Part shown: positions 36,779-51,700 of the stretch, piece after piece
Position numbering within the stretch: the first letter of the stretch is position 1
How the letters are laid out: every line of letters starts with the position of its first letter
Source: Branchiostoma floridae
Taxonomy: Eukaryota; Chordata; Leptocardii; Amphioxiformes; Branchiostomatidae
Length of the DNA stretch: 64,000 nucleotides
NCBI RefSeq assembly: GCF_000003815.2
Contig: NC_049990.1
Coordinates: 20,013,002 to 20,077,001 of the forward strand
Direction of reading: 5' to 3'
Notes under the pieces: model-generated
Told to the model about the DNA's origin: nothing
Databases searched by the model: none
The model's input: only the letters and a program-made list of their open reading frames with translations
Translations under genes and position numbers: made by a program

Positions 36779-39700
36779 TCAGAATCTCCGACTGTCTTTC
36801 CAGGCAGATAAAGCCCTTTTGAGGGAGTCCATGGTGTCATCTGTGGTGGTCCCAGCTTTCTGCTGAGAAGTCCCAACAGGATCAGAACTGGGGTCTGTTT
36901 TTTCTTGTCCTGTGTTAGGAAGAAAATAAAACACAATGCTAAACATTGTCAGTACTTGCTTTACCAAAACAAAGATCAGCTCAATGATGACTAGTCTGTG
37001 CTAGGAAGATTTAATTCCCATAAAATTATAGTATTACATTTACGTCATTCTTATTTTCATTCCCAACCCTTGTATTTCATAAGCTAACAGCTGATCAGGT
37101 TAGAGTGTTTAAGTGTACATTTTTCCCCAGAACAAAACCAATATAAAACAAACCGTCAAAAGAAATTTTAAGGGTAAAAATCTTTGAAAAACTGCTGACT
37201 TTCACAATGCTCCCACCCCTTCCATACAGTTTGTCTTGAGTCGCCCTTAAACTGTGGGTATCTAATACTGTTTTTTTTTTTTTCCACCAGTAGAAAAGTC
37301 TGGGAGACAACCTGACCTGTATGAGTTGTTCCTCTTGCCTCTGCTTTTTCGTCACTGTTCTGACTGGACTCCAAACTCACAGAAAACTCATGCTGCTCAA
37401 ACGACATCAGGGATGGACTCTGGTCATCGCTGTGTTCTATTTCTTCTTGTAGGGTGTCCATCTCTCCTATCTGACCCTCTACTAAAGTCGACCCACTGTA
37501 CTCCCTTTTCTGTCCCTCCTCACGCAGTGTGTCGTCTTTTTCATCACCGATTGGCCCTTCTATCAGGGTGGACTCCACCAGGGTGAGATCAGACTCTTCC
37601 AGTATGCCTCTCTCCTCCTGGACAGGTGAAGATAAACACTAGTTGATAAAAGTTCTGTGTCATCCATATGAAAATACATGTATATAATAACGTCATTCAA
37701 AAAGGGGTGTTACAGAAATATGCATTATCAATTTTTAACACTCTAAGTTTGCTCTACATAGAAAACTGAACATAGGAATAAATGTGGTACAATGTACATT
37801 CCGCAAAATTACAATATGATGATAAAAATACTAGTGCATGATTCCTTTTAGTTCAGTGGTAATCTGTATTTTTTTTATCACTTCGACCAAGATTTAAAAA
37901 AAAGAAGAGAAAACCCTTACCAATTACCAGACTGATTACGTAACCCTATTGTTTTCAGGACTGTTACTGGAAACACAGCATGTTTTTTTCTAGGCCCTAA
38001 TGGTATTATTAAAAAAGGAGCTCTCAAACCTTTGGCAGAGAAGGCCCAAAGTCTTCTCTCTCCAAGTGTGAAAGAGCGCCCTCTAGCAGTATCTCCCTCT
38101 CCCTGCGATGACGCTCTCTCATCGCTTGAACGTCATCGCGTAGCTGCTGCGAGGAAACAACTCCACTCGTCTGCAAACCTGGTGTCCGTATGGTCTTCAG
38201 GGGTGAAGAGGTCATGACATTCGACCCTTGACCCATACCCTTTCCCCAAGAGGTCAAGCCCGGAAACCTTTGCCCTTTGACAGGTGACCCTCTGATGGAG
38301 GAAAAGTCGCTCAGATGGGATGAATCCAGGGTGGCATCACTGGATGGTTTAAGAGGCATGAAGCTACCAGGAGACGTAAACTGTTGTAGCGGTGGCTTTT
38401 CAACTTGCACATGGTCATGAAGAGAATCTAAGGTGGGGTCGAGTGCAGGTCTCAGGGGTTGGAAGTCATCAGAGCCAGAGCTGAAAGAGTTTAGACTTCT
38501 CTGTGTGAGAAGTGGGCCTCCCTGTTCACTCCCCATAGGAGACGAAGCACTAGAAGAATCCTCAGACTGAAACCCTTTCGCCGCCTGGCTACCATCATTA
38601 GTCATGCCTCCCTTGGATGTTTTAACCTCGACACTATCTTCTAGCTTTGCCTGAAGAGGGGCAAAGCTGGACTCGTGTAAGGACAGTGGTTTGACAGAGT
38701 ACTGGGGAAAGTTTGGGTTTCCGATATCTGAAACGTCCAACCCCTCACTAGACGACGAGGCAGCGTCTATCGTCGGGAAGTAACTCTGCGTTGCTAGTGA
38801 GGAGAACAGGCTTCTTGATTGGTCGATTCTGGCCTGCGACATGGTCCCTGGTTGGCTCGATAGAGGGGAAAACACAGTACTGATTGGTTGTGTGGCTAAT
38901 GAACGAGAAGTTGATGGCAACGACAACTTGTCGTCGATGAGTTGAGACAGCCGTTGAGCCAGATCGCTGTACTTGGTACCCTCCATTGAAAGGGTTGGTT
39001 GTGACGAGGGTACAGGTGCTGAGCTGGTCAACTGGCTTACAGTCGCTGTGGTTGTCGCAGGAGCCATTTGTTGTACTGGTTGTCTAAAAGAGCTGTAACC
39101 CAGCACCCCTCTCCCTATATCTGCTGCAAAACTTGGCACACTCCCTGTTACTGCATGTTCTGACTGTTCCGTTGCTGGGGGGACCCTTGAATACCCAACT
39201 GTTGATGAAGGGACAGCACTTGACAGTGCTGGTCGCAAAGTTGTTGCTGGTACAGCTGTCTCAATTCTGCTTGCTGTTGCCAAAGCACCACGGGTGGAGG
39301 AGATGGGTGGAGCGGTTGGCGGGGAAACGTTGTCCGTTGCCATGGTAACAGCGCTGCGTGGCTGGGTGGCCTCGGGAGGAGACAGGAGCAGGTCGTGCCA
39401 CGTCCTCCTCTGGCTCTGGGTCATGGACCCATCAAGGTCAAGGCTCATGGATCCAAGGTCATCCTGATGGGCAGATCTGCAGGTGATTAGATAGAATAAT
39501 TAATGACTTTCATGATATTCCCTTGCATATTTATCCCTGTGGAGAGCAGTTCAAGAGATTGCGGGAATTACGACTTGTCAACACAACTTTATCAGCATGC
39601 TCAAGGTTTAGAAAGCCTTGATATAGCAAGCAAGTTTGCTAATCCTATATACTATAGGTGAAAAAATTATGGCTTTTAGTGCATGTGGCAAATGTGCAGA

Positions 39701-42700
39701 TGTTGGCATACTTAATCCATACATGTGTTGGCACACTTAATCTATGTGTGTTTTTAAAGTGGTTTTTTTTAATGACTTTTAGTGCTTGTGGCAAATGTGC
39801 ACTGACGTTGGCAAACTTAATCCATGTGTGTTTTTTGGCACACTTTTAGACAAATCAGTTCAGGGGCTTGATGGGCGTCACTTCACGAGGAAAGTGGGGT
39901 GCCTTTCCCAAGGCCAAAACATCTGGCATGGGTATGGCGAGTATTGAACCTGAGTCCATTGCTCTAACCCTTAAGACACACCAACGCATCTTATGTGAAA
40001 ATCCTCATATCTTAGCCTATAGGATACCTCATTGTATCATCCAGTTCCTGAGCCAGAGCCATACTTCTGGCCATCCTTTCACTCCCAGGAGTATCCACCT
40101 CCTGTATGGTACTCAGCTCGTGTGTAGGGCCATCTCGGAAGTAATGTACCTACAACACATGAAACAAGGTAAAATTATAAGACACCAAAAGTTTAAACAG
40201 TTCTCCTTGTTATACAATGTACATAACCTGTGATGTATAACATTTATTTTAACAACCTGTTTCGTTACAATGATACTACAGTGACTGTGACAGTACAATA
40301 CATAACACAAAAAGATATCACCTCTCAATAGTGCCATGTACCTATAAACTTTGATCCAGATTCAGATGCATGTCCAGTGGTTCAGATCTAAATTTGGACT
40401 TGTACTATTGAGGTCCTGCACACCTTTGCATTCTTTAACAGCACAGCGCTGGCAACCAGTCTAACACTAACAGCAATGTTTCTAGCACAGTGTCATATTT
40501 TACTATCTATAGAAGGTTTTAGATGGTTTAAAACAAAAAGGAAAAAATAAGATCATAGTTTTTGCACAACGGTTTGGAACTGGTCCCAATGTTTAGGTTT
40601 ATTTTGGAACTGAAAGCCAGTTTCCGTCCAGTGTATGCATGGGTACCCAGCCCTAATCTCTCACTATTATCAATTTATATACAGGCATGTATTCCACCCA
40701 CCTGTCGTGACCATGCTGGTGGTGGTTTGGGTGGAAGAGCAGCTTTACGGATGGGTTCGCCCATGGGTTCCTCTGTACTGGGACCTTCTGCTTCCAGGAA
40801 GTCTTCTCTCTCATACCCCTCTTTTGGCACAGTATTGCTGTCCTCTTCATCAACAGATGTGGAAGCTTCAGCAAGCTAGATATAAAAACAGCGAAACATT
40901 AACATAAGCAGCTGTGATTGCATTCATTTGCCAAAAAAAAAATCCATAACATTTTCAATATTTGCAATTGGTGAAAGTCGATACAGATTTGCTTGGCATA
41001 AATGATACTTTTTATAAAATATATTATTTACCTGTTGTAATATGTAGAGCTGTTGCTGTTCCTCCAGATGCCTTTGCTGTTCCGACATCTGCTGTTCAAG
41101 CCAGAGCTGTCTCACTCTCATCTCTTCCTCCTGTTTTCTCTGATGCGCCAGCATTTCCTACATATAAAAGTGTAAACCAGTGTTACCGTACTGAATCTTA
41201 CTTGTTCTTTCTTATTTTCATATCTCTCAACAGGTAAAATTACTAAAAAGTATTCTATTCCACTATAGACATTGATCACCTTGCAATCTTGCAACTATAT
41301 TAAATAGCATTTTGTGGAATTTTTTCCCTTAGTGATTGGAATAGCGTACAAAATGTACAAGTGTGACTAAAAAGACAACAAAACAAACCATAAAAAGATT
41401 TGTCTTTTTATCTATGAAATTTGTTGACCTTTTTGTCAGATTGCTCGGTCACAATGTCATTCTCTTTCGTACAGTGAGGTTGCCTGGCCTCGTGGAATGG
41501 GCTTGCTGAATACAAAAATCTGTTCCACTATTAAACAGTCTAGTAATGCAGGACTGTGATGATTCATCTAACCACTCACACTAAAGTGTACTTTTGGGAG
41601 ACTTTTACTTACATGTATGTCTTCAGATATGTTAGAATGAACACACTTACTTCCTTCTGTCTTCTAACCATCTCCTGTTGTCTGATCAACTCTTCCTTCC
41701 TTCTCTGGATGTCCTCAAGTTCACGAGCCTTCTGATCAGTTAAAAAGGAGCCTGGCACTCCTGTATTTGATGGCACTGTTGGCAACCCTGGCTGCAGTGG
41801 TGTCCTCCCTTCATTCCTGGCTCCTGAATCAACCAACTGTAAGAGAACACAAGACACATGTGAACATTTGATCTAATACAAACACCACTCTACTACATAT
41901 CATGTACAATGTATTTTCAGACAGACTGTGAACAACGTATTACTAAAAACTATTTGACTCAGAGTTTGCACTAAGATCTCTCAAAAAAGAGCGGCAGAAC
42001 CTGACCACAGCGGATAACAGTTGAATCTTAGGTGTGCAGGGAAATACAATGGCCTTATATTTTTACCGTAAAGGTTGAATTAATTTCCTATACCTAAATC
42101 ATTACAGTAGCTAAATCTATAAATCAACCGAGATATTACATATTATTTGTGTCTTTTGTTGCATCACTGGTAATTCAGATTTTCACACTTTACTCTCTAC
42201 ATGAATTTTCAAGACTGCAAGATAGCTACATGAAATGCAGGTCTACAGAAGGCATCTTTTGCTAGCATAAATAGCAAACATAGCTACCTGATCATGAGGT
42301 TGTCTTATGGCTGAGGCTTGAGCTACCTCGGTTGGCTCCTTGTGTAACCTGCTCTGTGGAACTCCCATAGAACTTGTCCAAGGTTGTAGTTTTGGCACAA
42401 CAATGTCCCTGTCAGTAACAGCAGGTACCTGAGCTGTCCTTCCCGGCTGTCTCTGACTGTGCTGTTCCAGTTTCTCCTGTACCTTCTTCACAGCCTGCTG
42501 TCTGGCATGGTACTGTTCCAACAGCTTCTTCTGATGACGCCGAATGGTGATGAGCTGATCATCTATTGGTGGAGGCTGTGGACCAATCACAGATCGCCTT
42601 TCATCTGGGACAACAGGCTGTTGACCAACTGTGGGCTTCGTTTCATCTACACTAACTGTAGTAGGATGACCAATGGCAGCTTCTTTACTAATGGGAACCT

Positions 42701-45700
42701 GACCAATAGCAAAAGGTCTTGCATCTTCTCTCTGACCAATCAGGGTAGTTTTTTCATTCTCCTGACGCTGGAGAAGGTTGCGCTCCAGGAATTGCTGGCG
42801 CTGTTCATGGGCAGCACGTTCCTGTTCCAGCTGTTCCAGGAGCTGTCTTCTCTGCTGTTCCAGCTGCTGCATGAGGTTCAGCTGTTCCTGTTTCTGATGC
42901 TCAAGGTCAGCCATCATCTGAGATAGATGAGCGTAAGAAAAATCTTTTAAATTAGATGACTGAGACTGAAAGAAACATCGAACAGGAACAGGCCACACTT
43001 TCATTTTGGACAAACACTCTAATTCTGGACTAAATATTTCTAAATAATGAACATGGTTATTAGGGATATGAAGGTAACATTGCTTGGTCCTCTTGGACTT
43101 GTCAAACCTGCAAAAGGGAAATAGTCTCATTCTAATGTTTAATGTCTTGACATTACCTGAATGTGTGTTGTGTGTACTTTTTAAACTTATAAAAGTACTG
43201 AATCAAATTTCTTGTGTTTGACGTGAATGGTAGTATGCTTGAGCTTGTATGAGTATCAATACTGTAACTTACAGTAGAATAAACTAAATGGATAAATTTA
43301 TTTCTAATATTGTACCTACCTCCTGCCTTTTGGCAGCCTCTGCTCTGATCCTCTTTGCCTCCTCCCTGGGGTGCAGCAAGGCTGTGCTTCCTGCAACAAT
43401 GGTGTCTCCTGTTGTGTCCTGGGAGGTAGAAGCGCCCCCTGCACCTGCAGTACCAGCCTGGACCACTTCAGCTGTAACCTCTACCCCTTCTCTGTCAGGC
43501 TGGGAATCCCCTTCAGCTGGGCTGTCCTCCCTCTTTGGGGTCACTTCTTGTGAAGAAGACACTAGAGAAAAAGAAGATTCAGTTATCAAATAAAGAAAAC
43601 ATTATACATTAGACTTCCCCCTCACTACGTTTAACGTTACACAAGGAAAAAATAATTTAGTTTTTCCGTCTTTTTGTTCTCCAAACAAAGAAATGGTCAA
43701 TGACCTGGCCTAGACAATGTGAACATAGTTACTGGGAGCCCCTGGTGTTCAATTATTATATTACATGTATGTAGCAAGTGGCAGGACAGAGCTGGAGGGG
43801 CTGGTCACCATATGAATGTATTGAATGTGTTTGAACAGAGCTGTAGTTTGTTAGCCTAGACCATGTATTGTAAAGGTAAATATATATATAATATTACTTT
43901 ACAACTGAGTAAAACTATGCATTTGCATGTAACTGTTACCTTAGTAAGTTTTGAAGGGCCAACTTCGTTAGCTCCACCTCTCAAGAGGATGATAGATGAT
44001 GATGATGATGTTACCTTAGTAAGTAAGTAGTTTGTCTTTTCTCACTCTGCCTCACCATTGTGTTAATGTTAAATGCGAAAAGAAAATGTTTTAGAGTTTG
44101 ACCATTACATTAAGCTACAGTATAACACAAAAATCAATTTGTCCCTTTCTTTGATTTTCTCCAACCTACCTGTGTCTGTAATGCTACCCTCTTCAATGAC
44201 ATCCTTAGGCTCCTTTGGCCGAGTCTTCTCCTCAACCAACAATGGACCCTCCCTGTCCATTTCTCGTACAACAGGAAAAGGAACCACAGTACTGGCAGAG
44301 TCGGGTTCTGGAGCATCCTGGGAAGCTCTGGTCACCCATTCGTCTCTCTGGTTCTTGATCTTGTCCAGTAACCGCTTCAGGTTTTCTGCAGGATTGAAGA
44401 CTTTTTTTAAAGTGAAGTGTCTCCAACACAGGGCTCTAGCCAGCGTCCGTTTTTCCGTCAATGGACGGAAATTTGCAGCGTGTGACGGAAAAATTTTCAA
44501 ACCAATCCGTCAACTTTGACGGACAAAAATCTGATAAAAGCTCCTTGGTGGAAGCTACAGGCTGCTTGGGGACGCCGTCCACGGCCGTAGAAGCCACACA
44601 CTGTTTGTTTTGCTATTGTTATGATTGTTGATAATGTGTGTCGGTGCCCTTTTGCATACGATAATCTCATTAAAACCCGTTTTTCAAGGTCTCAGTTCAG
44701 TCTCTCTAACTCCTGTAATAGTGTTTTCGCGACAATGGGAATTGGCTGACGGAAAAAAATGTCGAGCTGGCTAGAGCCCTGCTCCAACATGTACATTGTA
44801 TACAAGCATGTACATGTATTGACCTCTAACATCGGTATAAAAACTTACAAAGAAAGTGAGTTTGATATCATTGCATTCCATGCAGACTTTCTGAAGATAT
44901 TTGGCTCGAGATGTCTTTTTGACAAACATTTTTTTAGACGTTTTTGTCAGCCTTTTTTACTGTCTTCTTTATGTCTACCTGCAAACAAAAATGCCTAAAA
45001 AGTAATAAAAAAAGAAGCAGATCAGAGTAAAGAAATTTAATACTGTAAATGCATTAAAGTTCGCCGGGATTTAATTTTGCGGCAGCGGAAAAAGGACTGT
45101 TCGCGGTGGTTGTTTAAAGTTCGCGGTAGCACCATGCCATATAAAAAATGTTTGCGGTGGTTTTAAGGGGCGGTATAACCCGTCGTTGTGCGAACATGTC
45201 CGAACATTGAAAATCAGTTACTACGTTAACTGAAGGGACTACCCTAAAAGATCAATAAATAAATAAATAAGTTCACGGTAAATTTGCAACCCAAAAAACA
45301 CAAATAAGATAAAACCATGTGACAGTGAAAATTTCAGCATTTACAGTCTCTCACAATATATGTAGGGTCAGTACAAAGCAAAACTTAATCTTAAATTGTT
45401 GGTGATAGTTGGTTGAAGGTACTTTCCTTATCTTCTAATTCTACATGTATTAGGGCCAAAGTTCGTTCATTCCATTCATTCAGTCATTTACATGTACCTT
45501 CTCTCCGTACAGGTTTGGAGTCTCTCCCAGGACTTTTCGGACCCTTCTCTCTCAGAGACTGGGCAGCTCTCGCCACACGGACCTCCTGGGGGGTCTCCTC
45601 CCCTGGCTCCACCGACAGGTCCAGCGAGGGGTCCCCTCCCGTGGGGGTGGCAGGAGGGGGGTGGGGATCGAGGGCTAGACTCACGTCCCCAACATAACCT

Positions 45701-48700
45701 AGGGGAAATCGATGGTCAATTTGTAACTCAATGAGAAGGCACATTGCATTGCAATTATTGTGCTTTCTTTGTGTTGTAATGTGCTGCAAGATGTATAGTG
45801 CATATTGCAAAGCATTCTAATGCAATTTTCTTTTGTATTGGGTTGCATAGTGTTCTTTTGCATCGTATTGTGCTGTGTTGTACTATGCTCTGCTGTGCTG
45901 TGCTGTTCTGCACTGTGTTGTGCTATGCTGTACCATGCTTTGTTGAGCTGTGCTACATTGTATACAGTCTGTGCTGCCCTATTCTACATATTGTATGTAA
46001 GAATACAATGTAAGTGTAACAAAGTGCTATTTATCATATACATGTACATTGTATGCTGTGCTTTGCTGTAATGAATAGCAAGTACTAGCATTGTTTCTTT
46101 CCCTGTATCTTGACCTACTGATTTCAGAAACAGCACTGTCAGTCTGAGTCTCCATTGCTTTGTTTAATTGTCTCTTTGCACAGATAGTTAAGGAAGAGGA
46201 TACCCACCAGTCTGTGCCATGTACATGTCCTCAAATGCCTGCTCCATGTCCTGCTGTCCTTCTTCCTTCAACTCTAGCCGCTGGTGGGGGGGCCGGAACA
46301 AGTTAGCCTGCAGAAAGTCATTATAATATTAGTAACTACGGTAATTGTTATCTCCTTTGTATGAGATATCTTCGATAGGCTTTTACATCACACTCATTGT
46401 TCAACATAACATACATATATAAAGCAAGTCTTCAAAATATACTTGGAGGGACGTGGACTGCGAAATTAGGAAACAGACAACTTTCTAATATCACGAACAC
46501 AGTGCTAACACATTTGCAAACGCAGTGCCCAACCTGAAATTTTGCAGTTGGAATTCAATACCACTTTTCCCCAAACTACATACTGTACATGCACAATTGC
46601 CTTTGTATATATTTTAATCTTGACAACAAACACAAGACTTAGTAGTCACATGTGATGTAACTTGAGGTAAAGATAACGGATATAAGTATATAGCTGCTGC
46701 GTTTTATGAAAAAAGTAACTTAGGGGACAACCTGACAAAATGATGGTGCAACCTGGCTTTCAAGTCAGGTTGCCCAGGCACTGAAAAAGGATTTTGAGCA
46801 CTCACACACAAAACAACTTGTATTTAATCGTGCATTATATGACTTGCGGACTGACCGGCATGTTGGCGATGACCTGACGTCGATGCTGGCGGTCCTGGCG
46901 CTGAAGGTCACTCAGGTCATGCAGCAGCTGTTCATGATCCTGAACAGCACAAAAGAAGATTATCAAAGCAAAAGATTATCAATACCACTTATCAGTACAT
47001 TAAGATGTACAATATTCTTAATTGCATGTAATTTTCCACTGCCTTAACAAACTGTTTTCTATGACCATTTAATTCTTATTGTTTATCAGCTTCCTTTTGA
47101 CAATTGATATTTAATTCATAAGAGAACTCTCCACTCTCTACATGTATATAGAATGGCCATGGTGAAAAGTCACCAGATCTAGCCTAAGACGGTAGGAGTA
47201 TTACCTTGTCTAGTTTCACACGATGGAGAGCATGTTTGTGTCTGAGCCGAGCCTTCTCAGTCTGTTCATGTTTTACTCTTTGCTCCTGGTCTTCCAGATC
47301 CTGTAGTCTCTCAAACTCCTCCACTGCAGCTGTTTTAGCATCACCCTGGGGAACATAAACCTTACCATTAACAAACAACACACTAATTGCAATGAGGTGA
47401 AACAGCATTTTGTATCTAAAAATTAAAATGCAAACATAGGAAACGGACCTCCCTTTAGAAATTATCATCATGATGGTTATGTTTGAGATGTGTTTGCATT
47501 GCACCTGGCTCAAGAAAAACAATTTCTTGCCGGGTTTAGTTCTCCGGGGTGTAGTACAACTTGTACTACAAGACGCCATGTTTACAGTGAAGGAAGAAGT
47601 GGAAGCGATTCATCGGAATGACGTCATGTATATCTTTAACGTCTCGGTTGAATTCGCAGCCTGATGTCCAAAATCGCACTTTTTGAAGACGTTTTAACAT
47701 AACTTCGCGACTAAATTGTGGCATGGCAAATATCTCATTCTAATCGCAAAGAAAAGAACATCTAGAATTAATAGAAAATTATACAAATTAAAAAAAATTT
47801 CCCCTTCATTTTGCCAGTTCTTTAAAAATTTCAGAGTGTTTCTCTTTGCCTATAGGTACTAGTCGTTGTTTGTTTGTTATAAATCAGAAAGTAACCAAGG
47901 TCAGTAGCAAAACCTCTGCTTGGAGAGTAGCTATGTAAGTAGCTCCAGACATTGAGTTCTTGCGTTGTAAAGGCTAACATTAGGTGAGCAATGTTTCAAT
48001 GGGTTGCATACTACTTTCAAAATAGTGGCGTCATTCTATAATTCTGCATCCCCTGAAAATACAGCTAGTGCTACAAGTAAATTGCTCAAAATTGCAATGC
48101 ATATCCGATTCGGTACATCAGTTACTACCAACAAATTGCCATACCTCAAACAAATCCATCAAAGGGATCTTGAGTTATAGATAAAAAGACACAAAAACAA
48201 TGAGCTGATAAAGAAAGTTACACTTCAAGTTCAACTGTTCTGTTTGAAACATATAAAACCTCCTCTTACCTGTTCTTGTTCTTCAGCTTTCTCAGCATAC
48301 CCAGTAGGCATGTGGAAGTGTGTTGTGGACAGGGCGTCGGCATCTGTGAACCTCACTGGACGGCCAAGCTGCTTCAGGTCTATGTCCTGCAAAAAAGCAA
48401 TTATTACAAATAAAATAAAAAAGAACAGAAGACTTATATATTATATAGGGCTTGTTCTACTCAATTAATCAGTTAACAGTTCCTCAAGCAACTGGGTAGA
48501 TTTCACGTCTGACAATTAAAAAAATATTTCCAATTGCTTGAATGAGTAACTTTTGAATTGTGTGTAAAAATAAGACCATTATCCTACTAGGTAGATTTTT
48601 GTACCAAGAATGTTATGTTGAATGCCTTTTTTGTTACCTGTATTTAAGTACAACCATTTGATTTTATACCTGTAGGGGGTCGGGTTTTGGAGGTGGAAGG

Positions 48701-51700
48701 CTTGCCATGTGAGCTGCTCTTTCTTTCTCCTCATCAAGTGCTGCTTTTCTGTAAGACATCAACAAAAAGCTTCCTTTACTTCCTACCTTCTTAATAATTA
48801 AGTTAAAAGCAAGAAAGGAAAGAAGGTGTTCAAACAAGTTTGAAGTACATGTCTTTAACCTCTAGCAGCTTCAGTAACAAATGAAATACAGTACTGGTAA
48901 TAATTGCATCACACTGCATACTGTAAAAACATTAATTTTATTATCACTGGGCTTTATTTTCTTACTTTGCACTTCATACTGCAAATTCTTGACACGAGAA
49001 AAACTACATATAAATTTCCCTTCCTCTTGAATCACAAACTTTTATTTAAAAAAACGATTCTAACAGACTATTCTAATTATTCTCATTATCATATTGGTCA
49101 GTTATTACTTATATAGAATAGTTGATTAGGAATACCATCCATACCTTGAGACAATGTGAGCCTTCTCCTTTTGCTCCTGGTGTTCTCTAAGAACCCGTAA
49201 GGCCCTCACAGCTTTAACATGTCTCTCATCTGCCTTCCTCTGATCTTCCACAGCCATGGCAAACCTCAGGTCATAGTCTGGCACCTTGGTGGGGATACAA
49301 AATGTATGTCATAACAAAGGTGAATACTTAGACATCATAAATGTACAATGTATATGGTAAATATTGTCCTTTGTGCCATGTGTTGTGAAATCAATGCAAA
49401 AGTGATCTCAAACCAGTTTAGCTCAACAAACTCAATTGACCATTAAGCCACTCTTACGTATATGTAGTTACTAGTATACTGGTCGTGACAGTGTACTTCA
49501 ACGTTCAAGGTAGGTGCTATATACAGTACTTGCATGTATTTACACTAAAATTCCCCTTGACATATGCAATGAACAGTGACACTTTCCAGTAGCAAATGCT
49601 GCATGCAAGTTGGTTATCAGTAACAACAACCGAGACTCAAACTTAGGATCTCTTGGTCTAGACTCGGGAGGAAGGGTCGACTATGGATTTCTTGAAGACC
49701 TTTAAGTTTAAGCAACAAAATAACACAAAATAAGGAAAACAAACATCAGGTAAATATGAAACTTTTTAAGTTAAAACATGAAGGGAAGTCAATCTGCACA
49801 TACTTAAACATTAATCTTACATTTTCTTTGGCCTCCTGGTGTGCTTCCCCTACTTTCTTGACACTGCTGTCATACAGGGTCTGTAGGGACCTCTGTTTCT
49901 CCTGCTGTTCATGATGCCACTCTTCCTGCAAAGGCCATTCATTCACATACAGGTAATAAACTTATACTAAAGGATATTTTATCAAATACAATTAACTAGT
50001 TAGAACATTAATACTAGAAGTACTAGCCTAAGATGTTACTAGACAATAAGTACATGACGGAGCTTTTCTGATCCATCATGAACCCTGGACAATATACAAA
50101 AAAACATGTACCTAATAATAATATACTAATATACCTTATGCATTACTAATTACTTAATACTATTACAATGAAAATATAGTCTGAGTAATGATGGGGCTAC
50201 ATTTCTAATCCGGGTCCTGGTCATTTAGGTTTGGCAACTGAAAAGAATGATATAATTTATAAAAGACGAGCAAAGAACGCGAAACGTACTAAAAATCCTT
50301 ATGTTCCAGAGCAAAATAATATTATATTGTTTGATGTAAACTTCACTTCTTCAGTTCCACAAACAGCCTGACCGGGCCCCGAGTGGGACATGTGACCCTA
50401 GCATAACTGCAATGACAAACTTATAATCTAGTAGTTATACAACTTGTTGCAGTATACATATATACTGTGTGTCTACAAGAAAATATCTACTAGTACTGTA
50501 GTGTGTAGTTCTTAATGACTAAAATGATCAATGTACATGCAGCAGGAGGAACAAACCTTCAGTTCTGCTGCTATCTTGCTGATCTGTTGTTCCTTCCTAT
50601 CCTTCACATCTTTCCTCACCTGACTGGCAAACGCCTTCTCCTGTTGTCTAACCTGCATTTAATAGTAATGATGCAAATTTTGCTAAATCCAAACACAAAT
50701 ATACAACAATATTGTCACAGATGTCGTCATGGACAGATAATCACTGTACTAAGGGCATGGCTATTGACAGGATGTTCCTGAACAAAAAATCATGTTATTG
50801 CAATTGGCACGGCAGGATACGCAGGTACATGTACTAGTATTAGAATGAATCACCATACTTCCATTCAATGCAATACTGCATTATGGCTAACTCAGTAGCA
50901 TGTAAGGCTGCTAAACATGATATCTTTTAGCCTGAGTACCATCCTTCATAGTGGCCGCTGGCTCAAACTTTTCTCCAAGGCTAATAACAACCCAAGCCAA
51001 AAGATTGTCTCGGCAGTCACTACAGAGGATAGTACCCAGGTTAGACATCTTTCATCTCTCAAGAAGGAGCCTGTTCACAATATTATTCCGGCTAACAAGT
51101 AAAGAGAAAGAAGGAAACAAAGACTCTAAATCTAGTCACATTTAGGGCTGGGTGTTTTTCTTATTGGACCGGTCCAGAAAAACCGGACCTGAAAAAATTA
51201 GGTGGACCGGATGTTGGACCGGTTAGAAAATTAACAGATTATTTTATCAGGCTTTCACATGTTTTGGGCTTGCAGGTGGAAGAAAATAACAAGAGTGAAG
51301 CAGAGTAGAGTTTATAGTAATTTCTACCAAGTTTTACAGCCAATTGTACAGGTGCAGTTAGCGTTGAAGGATTTTAAAACGCCAGTGTGAGTCTAATACT
51401 CCACCAAACAGATCTCTTTGTAGTGAAATGGACCATTGGTCCAGGTATGAATCATACTGCATCAGGTCCAGGTTCAGGTTCGGACCTGGACCTGATCCTT
51501 TGGACCAGAACCGGACCTGACCCTGAATTTTCTGTACCGGTACCCAGCCCTAGTCACATTTAACATGTAATTGTTTTTTCTCTACTGTACCTGTTGTAAC
51601 CTAAGTTTCCTCCTCCTTTCCTTCTCCTCCTGTATAAGCCTGGCCTCCTCGTTTGGACTGAGCCTCAGCAGCCGCCCGGCTACCTTACGTTTCACCTTGG

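Noticed and set aside
38024-38029. Stop codon directly after exon 38030-39476 as the CEP295 C-terminus
   Set aside because: A GTTTGA donor at that point allows in-phase splicing to 37317-37617 and 36779-36909, both open and bounded by good splice sites. It remains a possible alternative end.
45798-46071. Plus-strand open frames rich in Cys, Leu and Val
   Set aside because: They are translations of a degenerate TGTGC simple repeat, with biased composition and no conserved features.
49600-49690. Antisense tRNA-like GTTTGAGTCTC stretch
   Set aside because: It has only a weak B-box resemblance and no matching A box, so it was not listed as a feature.
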